Numbered from the stretch's first letter, positions 1-8,061 are shown. The stretch: 15,816 nucleotides of DNA from Balneolaceae bacterium (GCA_007126675.1 SLAU01000280.1:1-15816), one strand, 5' to 3'. A program made the numbers and translations. The notes: generated by a model from the letters alone, not told the origin.

Positions 1-503
1 AGCAAAATACTTCGTCTGCGTGCCTCAGTTGGATGTGCAGTAATGGTAGGCTGAATATCCAGCTTTTTGAAAAGTTCAACAGCCCGTTCATACGATATTC
101 CGTTTTTCTTAAATCCAAGAAGTGCATCGGCAATACTTTCAGGCCGCGGGCTTTCGATGTCTATTGTTTGAGCTCGTTCACGATTAACCCGGATAATTTC
201 ATGTTGTTCAAGCGAATTTATCAGATGGAAAAAGATCGTACTCAGCCTCAGCAGATCTATGATCTCATCAAGGCTTAGTTTTTGGATTACCTGATAAATC
301 GGATCACTTTTAGGCGGCCCGTTATTCTCGAACGACTGCGCAGCCAATTGTGGAAGATCGGAGGCCAGTTTTCGCAGATCATTTTCACCTTTTTTATCCA
401 GGTGTTGTTCGAGCAGAGCGGTAAGCGAAACCAGGCCTTTTGTCAATGGTTTACTAATTCCGGCTTCCTCAGCATAATGTTCAATTGTCTCTTTCCAGGT
501 CAT
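1..503 (-). CDS. ppc: Phosphoenolpyruvate carboxylase, N-terminal 167 residues (cut by window edge)
   Basis: PEP carboxylase adds bicarbonate to phosphoenolpyruvate to give oxaloacetate, replenishing the TCA cycle in the cytoplasm. Reading the minus strand from the ATG at 503 gives an open frame to the window edge. Its end, ITAHPTEARRRSIL (residues about 154-167), is the hallmark bacterial-type PEPC motif, and H157 corresponds to the catalytic His138 of the E. coli enzyme. The segment INSLEQHEIIRVNRERA (95-111) also fits the family before this motif. An in-frame TAA lies a few codons upstream of the ATG and no other start intervenes, so the start is well fixed. No clear Shine-Dalgarno is present. 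The family is about 900 residues, so roughly a fifth is visible. It lies 78 bases downstream of metH on the same strand; I see no metabolic reason to link them. Confidence 0.93.
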   Translation of the reverse strand, partial: MTWKETIEHYAEEAGISKPLTKGLVSLTALLEQHLDKKGENDLRKLASDLPQLAAQSFENNGPPKSDPIYQVIQKLSLDEIIDLLRLSTIFFHLINSLEQHEIIRVNRERAQTIDIESPRPESIADALLGFKKNGISYERAVELFKKLDIQPTITAHPTEARRRSIL

Positions 504-581
504 GATATTGGGTATATAAACTGATTATAATTTTTCGAAGGTACTAAAACTTATACTTAGTGCCGTATCAGGCAGTTCTTT

Positions 582-3500
582 TTATTCTTTATCGTATCCA
601 AGGTTCGGCCCCAGCCACTCCTCAACTTCCTCGATTTGCATTCCTTTTCGTTTTGCGTAATCCTCTATTTGATCTTCTTTTATCGGGCCAAGGTTAAAGT
701 ATTTTGCCTCAGGATGTGAAAAATAGAGCCCGCTTACCGATGATGCAGGATTCATTGCAAGATGTTCGGTAAGCGTGATACCGGTGTGTTTGGGTACCTT
801 AAGCAGATCGAATAGAGTCCGTTTTTCTGTGTGATCAGGCTGCGCAGGATAACCGGGAGCAGGGCGAATACCTTCGTACATTTCACGAATCAGCTCTTCG
901 TTGGTAAAAGCCTCATCCGGCGCATATCCCCAAAGTTTAATTCGTACTAACTCATGCAGATATTCAGCAAACGCTTCTGCCAGCCGGTCGGAGATCGCTT
1001 TGGTAAGAATTGCGTTGTAATCGTCATTATTTTTCTCAAATTTCTTTACCAGTTCGGCAGTGCCATGGCCGGTTGTAACGGCAAAAGCACCTAAATAATC
1101 TTTCAGGCCACTGCTCTTTGGAGCTATAAAATCGGATAATGCTTTATTAGGCTGGCCGGTACGTTTCTCAGTTTGCTGCCGCAGTGTATGAAATCGTGCA
1201 ATTATTTTATTCCGCTTATTATCTTCATATAATTCGATGTCATCACCAACTGAATTGGCAGGAAATAACCCGGCGACGCCTTTTGCCTGAAGCAGGTTTT
1301 CCTTTATAATCTTATCCAACAGCCTGTTTGCATCTTCAAAAAGTTTGCGGGCCTCTGTTCCTGCTTTTGGATCATCCAGAATATCCGGATACCGGCCTTT
1401 CATCTCCCAGGCAATGAAAAAGGGAGTCCAGTCGATATAATTTCGTAAGGTTTCCAGTTCCGCTTCAATTGGAATGATCCCGAACCTGTTGGGCTTTGTG
1501 ATTTCTCTGTTTTCCCAGTTGATATCCGTTTTATTTTCCCTGGCTTCAGCGATAGATAAATATTTTTTCCGCCTGTTCCGGCTTTTATACTGTTCACGCA
1601 GATCTTCATACTCGTTAGAAATCTCTTCCACAAATCCATTCTTAAGTGTATCAGATACGAGCCGATTAACAACGGTTACGCTACGCGAAGCATCCAGAAC
1701 ATGTATTACGGGCTGATCATAAGACGGTGCAATTTTAACTGCCGTATGCATTCTGGATGTAGTAGCGCCGCCGATCATCAGCGGCACTTTAAACGCTTCC
1801 CGTTTCATCTCGTTTGCTACGTTAACCATTTCATCCAGTGAGGGTGTAATGAGCCCGCTAAGACCCACTACATCAACTTTATTTTCTTTGGCGGCCGAAA
1901 GTATTTTATCAGCGGGATTCATCACCCCGATATCCACAACATCATAGTTATTGCAACGCAGAACAACAGCTACGATATTTTTCCCGATGTCGTGCACATC
2001 ACCTTTCACCGTAGCCAGCAGGATTTTTGCTTTTGGTTTGCTGCTTTTATTTTTCTGCTTTTCGGCTTCGATATAGGGAGTTAAGATCGCAACGCCTTTT
2101 TTCATTACACGTGCGCTTTTAACAACCTGCGGCAAAAACATCTTTCCGTCACCAAACAAGTCACCTACTATATTCATCCCGTCCATCATCGGGCCTTCAA
2201 TCACTTCAATAGGGCGGTCATATTTTTGACGAGCTTCTTCCACGTCAATTTCTATAAAATCTACAATCCCTTTTATAAGTGCATGTTTAATGCGCTCTTC
2301 CACAGTGCCGTTTCTCCAGGCATCCTGCGTTTTTACTGCGGCTCCCTTGTCCTGATCTTTAATTTTTTCTGCATAATCCAGCAGACGTTCCGTGGCATCA
2401 TTCCTTCGGTTCAGCAGTACATCCTCAACCAGCTCTTTGAGTTCCGGTTCAATCTCTTCATATACTTCGAGCTGACCTGCATTCACAATTCCCATATCCA
2501 TTCCGGCATTAATTGCATGATATAGAAATGCCGAATGCATCGCTTCTCTCACCACATTATTTCCCCGAAACGAAAAAGAGATATTGCTGACACCACCGCT
2601 CACTTTAGCTTTTGGCAGATTATTTTTGATCCATTTTGTGGCCTCAATAAAATCGACGGCGTAATTATTGTGCTCCTCAATACCGGTTGCCACAGTCAGA
2701 ATATTTGGATCCATGATAATATCCTGAGGCGGGAACCCGACATCATCAACAAGAATATTATAAGCACGCTCACATATTCCGATGCGTCGTTCCAGTGTAT
2801 CTGCCTGGCCGTTTTCATCAAAAGCCATCACGACTACTGCGGCTCCATAATCCCGGATTTTTTCGGCCTGTTTTTTGAATTCTTCCTCACCTTCTTTCAG
2901 GCTTATGGAGTTTACAACACCTTTGCCCTGGGTGCATTTCAGGCCGGCTTCAATCACACTCCATTTTGAGGAATCAATCATAACCGGGATTCGGGATATC
3001 TCCGGCTCTGAAGCCATCAGGTTCAGAAAATCGGTCATTACCTGTTCCGAGTCGATCAGCCCTTCATCCATGTTTACGTCAATAATCTGGGCACCGCTTT
3101 CAACCTGTTCGCTTGCTACGGAAAGTGCTTCTTCGTACTCCTCATTTTTAATCAATCTTTTGAATTTTGCAGAACCGGTTACATTCGTCCGTTCACCAAC
3201 ATTCACAAAATTGGTTTCCGGACGAATCACCAATGGTTCAAGCCCGCTCAATCTCATATAGGGCTTTTGATCTTTTATAGAGCGCGGTTTATGCCTGGCT
3301 GCCTCTTCGGCAATTGCACGGATATGATCCGGTGTGGTACCGCAGCAGCCGCCTACAATATTTACAAATCCCTCTTCGGCATAACCTGCAAACTGTTTTG
3401 CCATAAAGTCCGGGCTTTCGTCATATTCTCCCATCTCATTTGGCAGACCGGCATTAGGGTAGAGGCTGGTAAAACAATCCGCATTTTCGGAAAGTTCTTT

Positions 3501-4274
3501 GATGTAAGGCCGCATCTGTTTGGAGCCGAGGGCACAATTCAAGCCGATGCTTAATAAAGGGTTCGCATGCTTTACCGAAAGCCAAAAAGCTTCAGTAGTT
3601 TGACCTGATAGTGTGCGACCGCTTTGATCCACAATAGTTCCTGAAATCATGATTGGCACTTTTTGATCGCTTTTCCTGAAGTGCTGATGGATGGCATAAA
3701 TTGCAGCTTTACAGTTCAGGGTGTCAAAAACGGTTTCGACTAAAAGAATGTCTGCGCCGCCATCCAGTAATCCTTTTATTTGAACCGAGTAGCAATCCGC
3801 AAGCTGATCAAAGGTGATTTCCCTGAATCCGGGGTTTTCTACATCAGGTGAAAGAGAAAGGGTTTTGTTTGTGGGCCCGATAGCCCCGGCCACAAAGCGC
3901 GGTTTATCGGGATTACTTTCGGTAAACTTGTCTGCCGCCTGACGTGCAATTGATGCTGAAGCCACATTCAGGTCATACGCTATATCCTGAAGATTATAAT
4001 CGGCCTGGGAAATTGGGTTTGCATTAAAAGTATTGGTTTCAACGAAATCAGCCCCGGCAGAGAGGAAATTGGAATGAATTTCCCTTATTATATTAGGTTG
4101 AGTGATTGAAAGGAGATCGTTATTGCCTTTCAGGTCATGATCTGAATCGGGAAACGCTTTACCCCTGTAATCACTTTCTGACAATCCATAACTCTGAATC
4201 ATGGTACCCATTGCGCCATCAAGTACAACGATCCTTTTTTTAAGAATAGAATTCAGGGGATGTCTGGAACGCAT
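582..4274 (-). CDS. metH: Cobalamin-dependent methionine synthase
   Basis: MetH transfers a methyl group from 5-methyltetrahydrofolate through cobalamin to homocysteine, giving methionine and tetrahydrofolate in the cytoplasm. From the chosen start the protein is 1230 residues, close to E. coli MetH (1227). Domains in order: homocysteine-binding barrel (about 1-325) with zinc ligands C247, C310 and C311 (GLNCALG, GGCCGTTP); pterin-binding barrel from about 355 (FVNVGERTNVTGSAKF); cobalamin cap and binding domains (about 655-890) with DVHDIGKN, H761 being the cobalt-ligating histidine; and the SAM-binding reactivation domain (about 900-1230) with IDWTPFF and RPAPGYPAQPDHTEK. An upstream in-frame ATG at 4346 would add 24 residues that do not look like MetH and would leave only 7 bases before metF. 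The ATG at 4274 starts right before the conserved LDGAMGTMIQ block and is preferred. All catalytic residues I checked are present. Confidence 0.98.
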   Translation of the reverse strand: MRSRHPLNSILKKRIVVLDGAMGTMIQSYGLSESDYRGKAFPDSDHDLKGNNDLLSITQPNIIREIHSNFLSAGADFVETNTFNANPISQADYNLQDIAYDLNVASASIARQAADKFTESNPDKPRFVAGAIGPTNKTLSLSPDVENPGFREITFDQLADCYSVQIKGLLDGGADILLVETVFDTLNCKAAIYAIHQHFRKSDQKVPIMISGTIVDQSGRTLSGQTTEAFWLSVKHANPLLSIGLNCALGSKQMRPYIKELSENADCFTSLYPNAGLPNEMGEYDESPDFMAKQFAGYAEEGFVNIVGGCCGTTPDHIRAIAEEAARHKPRSIKDQKPYMRLSGLEPLVIRPETNFVNVGERTNVTGSAKFKRLIKNEEYEEALSVASEQVESGAQIIDVNMDEGLIDSEQVMTDFLNLMASEPEISRIPVMIDSSKWSVIEAGLKCTQGKGVVNSISLKEGEEEFKKQAEKIRDYGAAVVVMAFDENGQADTLERRIGICERAYNILVDDVGFPPQDIIMDPNILTVATGIEEHNNYAVDFIEATKWIKNNLPKAKVSGGVSNISFSFRGNNVVREAMHSAFLYHAINAGMDMGIVNAGQLEVYEEIEPELKELVEDVLLNRRNDATERLLDYAEKIKDQDKGAAVKTQDAWRNGTVEERIKHALIKGIVDFIEIDVEEARQKYDRPIEVIEGPMMDGMNIVGDLFGDGKMFLPQVVKSARVMKKGVAILTPYIEAEKQKNKSSKPKAKILLATVKGDVHDIGKNIVAVVLRCNNYDVVDIGVMNPADKILSAAKENKVDVVGLSGLITPSLDEMVNVANEMKREAFKVPLMIGGATTSRMHTAVKIAPSYDQPVIHVLDASRSVTVVNRLVSDTLKNGFVEEISNEYEDLREQYKSRNRRKKYLSIAEARENKTDINWENREITKPNRFGIIPIEAELETLRNYIDWTPFFIAWEMKGRYPDILDDPKAGTEARKLFEDANRLLDKIIKENLLQAKGVAGLFPANSVGDDIELYEDNKRNKIIARFHTLRQQTEKRTGQPNKALSDFIAPKSSGLKDYLGAFAVTTGHGTAELVKKFEKNNDDYNAILTKAISDRLAEAFAEYLHELVRIKLWGYAPDEAFTNEELIREMYEGIRPAPGYPAQPDHTEKRTLFDLLKVPKHTGITLTEHLAMNPASSVSGLYFSHPEAKYFNLGPIKEDQIEDYAKRKGMQIEEVEEWLGPNLGYDKE

Positions 4275-4353
4275 ATTGTATGTAAAAGCTTTAAAGTTCT
4301 TGTCGTAGCAAGCCCATAAAATCTGTAATTTACAGCTTAAAAACACACTTTTA
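4275..4353. promoter_or_regulatory. Divergent metH/metF control region with 13-bp palindrome
   Basis: The 79 bases between the metH and metF starts must hold both promoters. At 4323-4335 there is a perfect palindrome, CTGTAA-T-TTACAG, ending 18 bases before the metF ATG. Overlapping short palindromes AAAGCTTT (4285-4292) and CTTTAAAG (4289-4296) lie nearer metH. A spaced, two-fold symmetric site between divergent methionine genes is what a shared dimeric regulator would bind, but no particular regulator can be named from the sequence. I see no SAM or cobalamin riboswitch; the region is too short for the latter. Promoter boxes are not convincing. Confidence 0.5.
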
Positions 4354-5307
4354 ATGAAAGTAATTGAGCACTATCAAAAAGCGAATGAACCGCTGATTTC
4401 GTTCGAAATAATTCCGCCAAAAAGAGGGGGCGCTGTTAGCAGTGTATTTGAATCACTGGATAAGGTGGTCGAAAAAGTAAAGCCGCCATTTATTGATGTG
4501 ACATATCATGCCGCAGAAGCTCATGTTGAAGAGCAAGAAGATGGTACACTGAAACGGGTTGTGCGCAGAAAACGCCCGGGTACAATCGGTTTATGCGCAG
4601 CTATTTTGCACCGATATGGAATTGATCCGGTGCCGCACCTGATTTGTGAAGGCTTTACAAAAGAGGAGAGCGAAGATGCCTTGATCGAGCTGAACTATCT
4701 CGGAATTCACAATGTGCTTGCAATTAGGGGTGATAACACCGGATCACAGATTTCATTAAACCTGAATGGCACTGTGAATAAGTATGCGATTGACCTTGTA
4801 GAGCAGATTCAGAATATGAATCAGGGTAACTATCTGGAAGATATCATGAATGCCGAGCCCACAGATTTTTGTATTGGAGTAGCCGGATATCCTGAAAAAC
4901 ATTTTGAGGCGCCGAATATTGACTGGGATATAAAACGGCTTAAACAAAAAGTGGATGCCGGCGGTGATTACATTGTAACCCAAATGTTTTTTAACAATGA
5001 GGCTTATTTCAAGTTTGTGGAAAAATGCCGGAAATCAGGCATTGACGTGCCGATTGTGCCGGGAATTAAAATACTTACAAGGCCAAGCCACCTGGTAAAT
5101 CTGCCACGCAATTTTTATCTGACTATTCCTGATACCCTGGCTGATGAAGTTTCTAATGATGAAAAAAATGCAGTGAAGATCGGGATTGAATGGGCAAAAC
5201 AGCAAAGCCTTGAACTAATGGAAGCCGGTGTGCCTGGAATTCACTTCTACATTATGGGCAGCCCCGACCCGGCACTGGAAGTAGTAGAGTTTCTGAAAAA
5301 GAAGTAG
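4354..5307 (+). CDS. metF: 5,10-methylenetetrahydrofolate reductase
   Basis: MetF reduces methylenetetrahydrofolate to 5-methyltetrahydrofolate with an FAD cofactor, producing the methyl donor that MetH uses. The 317-residue length fits the short bacterial form (about 290-320), without the C-terminal regulatory domain of eukaryotes. Family motifs in order: SFEIIPPKRG (residues 16-25, E18 matching catalytic Glu28 of E. coli), FIDVTYHA, VPHLICEG, NVLAIRGD (120-127, D127 matching the FAD-contacting Asp120), GVAGYPEKH, QMFFNN, and VPGIKILTRPSHL. The start follows an AT-rich leader with no Shine-Dalgarno. It is divergent from metH, so the two methionine-cycle enzymes probably share control. No terminator is obvious directly after the stop. 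Confidence 0.97.
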   Translation: MKVIEHYQKANEPLISFEIIPPKRGGAVSSVFESLDKVVEKVKPPFIDVTYHAAEAHVEEQEDGTLKRVVRRKRPGTIGLCAAILHRYGIDPVPHLICEGFTKEESEDALIELNYLGIHNVLAIRGDNTGSQISLNLNGTVNKYAIDLVEQIQNMNQGNYLEDIMNAEPTDFCIGVAGYPEKHFEAPNIDWDIKRLKQKVDAGGDYIVTQMFFNNEAYFKFVEKCRKSGIDVPIVPGIKILTRPSHLVNLPRNFYLTIPDTLADEVSNDEKNAVKIGIEWAKQQSLELMEAGVPGIHFYIMGSPDPALEVVEFLKKK

Positions 5308-5345
5308 TGGGGAAGCCACCCTTATATTGATAAGATTGAACCGCT

Positions 5346-5493
5346 ACTGTCACTCTGCAATGAAGGTATTAAGCCATTCTTTTAAAACCACGAAGTCACG
5401 AGGGCACGAAGAAACACGAAGATTAATAACAAAATAATTCCGTGCATTTCCGTGTCTCCGTGGCAATAATAAAATTCAATTTGAAGTGACAGT
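5346..5493. repeat. Nested inverted-repeat element in the metF/polX spacer
   Basis: A perfect 9-bp inverted repeat (ACTGTCACT at 5346-5354, AGTGACAGT at 5485-5493) encloses a second, longer imperfect inverted repeat at 5388-5463. The left inner arm is a run of CACGAAG-like units (CCACGAAG, TCACGAGG, GCACGAAG, ACACGAAG). The right inner arm contains CCGTGCATTTCCGTGTCTCC followed by GTGG, near-complementary to the left. This looks like a small non-coding palindromic repeat between convergent genes. No open frame is present. Because both neighbours end here, it could also act as a two-way terminator structure, though a T tract is missing. Confidence 0.7.
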
Positions 5494-5535
5494 TCATATT
5501 TAACCACACAGTTTTATAACTCCTCAGATACACCT

Positions 5536-7308
5536 TCACTCCGCGTCCACCGCGCCTCTGCGGTTTTTCATCAGCCAGGCTTCGAACTCATCAGCCGTCT
5601 TCGTATTCAGCACACGCTCCTTATCAAATTTTGCTTTACGGGCAATCATCACACCGTACCGGATATGATCAATCCCATCCGTACTGTGTGCATCAGGATT
5701 GATGGAAGTTAAAAGTCCTGTTTCTTTGGCTTTATTGCCATATCGCCAATCAAGGTCCAGCCGCCAGGGGTTAGCGTTAATTTCAATTGCGGTATCATAT
5801 TCAGCCGCCAGTTCAATCAATTTGTTCAAATCCAGCTTGCTCTCCTCACGCTTTAGCAGCAGCCGGCCGGTTGGGTGGCCAATCATATCCGTGAAAGGGT
5901 CTCTGATGGCAGCCTCAAACCTTGCCATCATTTTTTCGAGTGGCATTTCCATACCCGAATGAATGCTGGCAATAATCAATTCAAACCCTTCCAGTATTTT
6001 CTCGGGATAATCGAGTGAGCCGTTACTTAAAATGTCGGATTCTATTCCCTTGAAAATTCTGAAATTTTTATCAGAGAACTCCTCATTCAGCCGGTCGATC
6101 TCCTCCCATTGCTGTTTCACTTCATCAACTGTTAATCCGCCTGCATATGCAGCTGTTTGGGAATGATCGGTAATTGCCAGGTACTCATATCCTCGTTCAA
6201 TACAGGCTTCTGCCATCTGTTTGATCGTGTATTTGCCGTCACTCCATCTGCTGTGTGCATGCACAACTCCTTTTATGTCGGCCCCTTCCACAAGCGGCAT
6301 TGTTTCATTATCCTCGTAATATGAAAATTCACCATAATCTTCACGATGTTCCGGTGGGATAAAATTGAGATCCAGTTTGTTGTAGATCTGTTTTTCTGAT
6401 GATGCGCTCACTGGCTGGTCAAAGTCGGTTTCTTTCTCTTTATTGAGTTTAAACAGGCCATATTCATTAAGAGCCATTCCCCGTTCTCTTGCACGCTGCC
6501 GCATCACGATATTATGCTCTTTGCTGCCGGTGAAGTACATCAATGCAGCAGGATATTCCTCTTCTGACACAATTCTCAAATCAACCTGCCGGCCGTTTTC
6601 GGTGCGCACCGAGCTTTTTGTATCCCCGCGTCCAAGTACTTCGGTTACCAGTTCATGATTTACAAAAGCATCAAAAATGGAACCGGTGTCATCGGCATTT
6701 GCCGCAACAATAATATCAACATCGCCAATTGTTTCTTTTGCACGACGCAGTGATCCGGCAATTTCACATTTTATAACGCCGTCAAGTTCTTTGACGAATT
6801 CAAACATCGGTTCAGCTACATTCAGTGCCTGATCAAGACGAGCCCTTTCCCCAAACTTTTCGAGATATTCGATCGATTTTATAATTTTATCGGCCGATTT
6901 TTGTCCCAGGCCCGGCAAGTCAGCTACAGCACCACTCTGACACGCTTCTTTCAGTTCAGTAATTTCCGTGATTCCAAGCTCTTTGTGAATTTTTACGATA
7001 TTCTTGGGTCCCAGTCCCGAAATATTGAGCCAATCAATTAACCCTTTTGGCACTTTTTCTTTCAGAGCATCAAGAACCGGCATAGTCCCTGTTTCGGAAA
7101 AAGCTTTGATATCTTCGGCAATCGATTTACCGATCCCCTTTATATCTGTGAGCGTATCCGCTTCGATATGCGTTGTTATCTCTTCATTCAGTCCTTCGAT
7201 CGTTTGTGCTGCGCGATCAAACGCGATTGCCCTGAACCGGTTTTCCCCGGCAAGCTGCATCAGGTTATAAACTTTGCGAAGTTTTTCGGCTACATCTTTA
7301 TTTGTCAT
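5536..7308 (-). CDS. polX: DNA polymerase X family protein with PHP nuclease domain
   Basis: Bacterial PolX is a gap-filling repair polymerase joined to a PHP metal-dependent 3'-5' exonuclease, acting in base-excision type repair. The protein has 590 residues, about the usual 570-580. Domains: helix-hairpin-helix 8-kDa region (1-150, with GIGKSIAEDI and LPGLGQKSADKI); polymerase palm with AGSLRRAKETIGDVDIIV and acidic residues D196, D198 and D243 (QVDLR); then PHP motifs HAHSRWSDG (H350, H352, D357), ITDHSQ (D381, H382), GIESDIL (E423), IASIHSG (H450), IGHPTGR (H478) and NPDAHST (D539, H541). Both active sites appear complete. The start at 7308 precedes the conserved N-terminus directly; no Shine-Dalgarno is visible. 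The last about 9 codons (KNRRGAVDAE) are read from GC-rich repeat-like DNA at about 5541-5565, so the tail may be a later addition. Confidence 0.96.
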   Translation of the reverse strand: MTNKDVAEKLRKVYNLMQLAGENRFRAIAFDRAAQTIEGLNEEITTHIEADTLTDIKGIGKSIAEDIKAFSETGTMPVLDALKEKVPKGLIDWLNISGLGPKNIVKIHKELGITEITELKEACQSGAVADLPGLGQKSADKIIKSIEYLEKFGERARLDQALNVAEPMFEFVKELDGVIKCEIAGSLRRAKETIGDVDIIVAANADDTGSIFDAFVNHELVTEVLGRGDTKSSVRTENGRQVDLRIVSEEEYPAALMYFTGSKEHNIVMRQRARERGMALNEYGLFKLNKEKETDFDQPVSASSEKQIYNKLDLNFIPPEHREDYGEFSYYEDNETMPLVEGADIKGVVHAHSRWSDGKYTIKQMAEACIERGYEYLAITDHSQTAAYAGGLTVDEVKQQWEEIDRLNEEFSDKNFRIFKGIESDILSNGSLDYPEKILEGFELIIASIHSGMEMPLEKMMARFEAAIRDPFTDMIGHPTGRLLLKREESKLDLNKLIELAAEYDTAIEINANPWRLDLDWRYGNKAKETGLLTSINPDAHSTDGIDHIRYGVMIARKAKFDKERVLNTKTADEFEAWLMKNRRGAVDAE

Positions 7309-7345
7309 GTTGAATATGTATTAGTGTTCTACCCACCCCAACCCT

Positions 7346-7394
7346 TCCACCGAAAGGTGGACAGGCTCCTGTGTCGCTATCGCTCCGCAAGGAG
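7346..7394. repeat. Pair of GNRA-capped hairpins upstream of polX
   Basis: TCCACC-GAAA-GGTGGA (7346-7361) is a perfect 6-bp stem with a GAAA tetraloop, extendable by CCT/AGG across one mismatch. CTCC-GCAA-GGAG (7383-7394) is a second stem with a GCAA tetraloop. Both loops belong to the very stable GNRA class. They lie in the 273 bases between polX and the tRNA-like array, where I see no gene. The context (C-rich then G-rich flanks) suggests a dispersed palindromic repeat rather than a control element, but copies elsewhere cannot be checked here. Confidence 0.5.
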
Positions 7395-7440
7395 GGGGCA
7401 GGTATGTGCCCTGAGTGTATTGATACGAAAAATTTTGGGA

Positions 7441-7460
7441 TTTCCATGCTTCCGTGGCAA
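7441..7460. repeat. Solo arm related to the metF/polX repeat
   Basis: This 20-base stretch ending CCGTGGCAA matches bases 5447-5466, in the right inner arm of the repeat between metF and polX, at 17 of 20 positions. The other arm of the palindrome is absent here, so it appears to be a degenerate half copy. The two copies flank polX on either side in the same orientation. Confidence 0.45.
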
Positions 7461-7581
7461 ACCAAAACAGAAACTACAAAAAACCAATTCGCGAATTTGC
7501 AAATTTTTGGTACAAAACCGTTCAGTTAACTTTCCATTTAGATTGAAAAACTGCTATCTTTAAAGTCTGTGGAAAAAACCT

Positions 7582-7788
7582 GCCCTGGTGTCGGAACCAT
7601 CCGTCGCGTGAAGCTTTGGATGGCAGGTTGTCAGACGCGCATGCTTGAGGGGCTTGTGTCCGCCGGTTGGCGGACGTGCTGGTTTGATCCTGCATGACTG
7701 CCGATAGGTTGCTGAGTTTTATTGAATGTGCAGTCGTAATTTGGATTATGAGTTTTTTTGTGATTGTATCGGCAGGCAGGTCCAGTCC
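7582..7788 (+). pseudogene. tRNA-Leu(GAG)-like pseudogene 1 with D-, variable- and T-loop inserts
   Basis: Aligned to the intact tRNA at 7972, this copy keeps the 5' acceptor strand GCCCTGG, the anticodon loop TTGAGGG and both strands of the T stem. It differs in three places, all loops or arms. A 31-base insert (7597-7627, CCATCC...GGATGG stem) lies in the D loop. The variable arm is replaced by GTCCGCC-GGTT-GGCGGAC (7658-7675). A 92-base palindromic insert (7689-7780) lies in the T loop. Removing the last insert restores GGTTTGAT-TCCAGT exactly. The 3' acceptor strand is missing (CCGATTA instead of CCAGGGC) and the anticodon stem has a T-T mismatch, so it should not make a working tRNA. The 31-base region can also pair as AACC/GGTT plus ATCC/GGAT, so a structured RNA is possible. 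Confidence 0.8.
7689..7780. repeat. 92-nt palindromic insert in the T loop, copy A
   Basis: The ends pair: CCTGC with GCAGG and CTGCCGATA with TATCGGCAG, leaving a 4-base bulge (ATGA) on the left arm, 14 base pairs in all. The interior is AT-rich and has no useful open frame. A related 93-nt copy sits at 8174-8266 at the same T-loop site of another tRNA fragment. The element looks like a small non-autonomous palindromic repeat that entered between the fifth-sixth T-loop bases. No target-site duplication is evident. Confidence 0.7.
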
Positions 7789-7828
7789 GATTAATTTTTG
7801 ATTTATTGATTCATTTTTAAAGTCTGAT

Positions 7829-7937
7829 GCCCTGGTGTCGGAACCATCCGTCACGTGAAGCTTTGGATGGTAGGTTGTCAGACGCGCACGCTTGAGGGGC
7901 GTGTGTCCGCCGGTTGGCGGACGTATTGGTTCGATTC
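7829..7937 (+). pseudogene. tRNA-Leu(GAG)-like pseudogene 2 with D- and variable-arm inserts
   Basis: Closely similar to pseudogene 1, with only a handful of substitutions over the roughly 108 shared bases. It has the same 31-base D-loop insert (7844-7874) and the same variable-arm hairpin GTCCGCCGGTTGGCGGAC (7905-7922). The anticodon stem CACGC/GCGTG is perfect as in the real tRNA. The T arm breaks off after GGTTCGATTC with no palindromic insert and no 3' T-stem or acceptor strand. It runs directly into the leader of the intact tRNA, so the unit was tandemly duplicated. It is very unlikely to be charged as a tRNA. Confidence 0.8.
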
Positions 7938-7971
7938 TGATTGATTTACTGATTTTTTTAAAAGTCTACTT

Positions 7972-8055
7972 GCCCTGGTGGCGGAATTGGTAGACGCGCA
8001 CGCTTGAGGGGCGTGTGGCCTAACGGTCGTGCTGGTTCGATTCCAGTCCAGGGCA
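7972..8055 (+). tRNA. tRNA-Leu, anticodon GAG
   Basis: Acceptor GCCCTGG pairs with CCAGGGC, followed by discriminator A (8055). D stem is GCG/CGC around GAATTGGTAGA. Anticodon stem is CACGC/GCGTG with loop TTGAGGG, so the anticodon is GAG (8006-8008), reading CTC and CTT leucine codons. A long class II variable arm (GGCC-TAAC-GGTC) is expected for leucine. T arm is GCTGG-TTCGATT-CCAGT. CCA is not encoded and must be added. A strong terminator follows 6 bases later. The base run TTTAAAAGTCT just upstream is repeated before both upstream pseudogenes. Confidence 0.96.
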
Positions 8056-8061
8056 CATTAC

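Noticed and set aside
33..524. Two plus-strand frames of about 80 codons at the window start
   Set aside because: They are antisense to the phosphoenolpyruvate carboxylase frame, which carries the diagnostic TAHPTEA motif.
4275..4346. Longer metH start with 24 extra residues
   Set aside because: The extra residues do not resemble MetH and would occupy almost all of the metF control region; the ATG at 4274 gives the normal length and numbering.
4275..4353. SAM or cobalamin riboswitch before metH/metF
   Set aside because: The spacer is 79 bases and shared by two divergent genes; no conserved riboswitch core was recognised.
7522..7854. 110-codon minus-strand open frame across the tRNA-like copies
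   Set aside because: It runs through two tRNA-derived copies and the palindromic insert; the frame exists because these repeats happen to lack stops, and the product resembles no protein.
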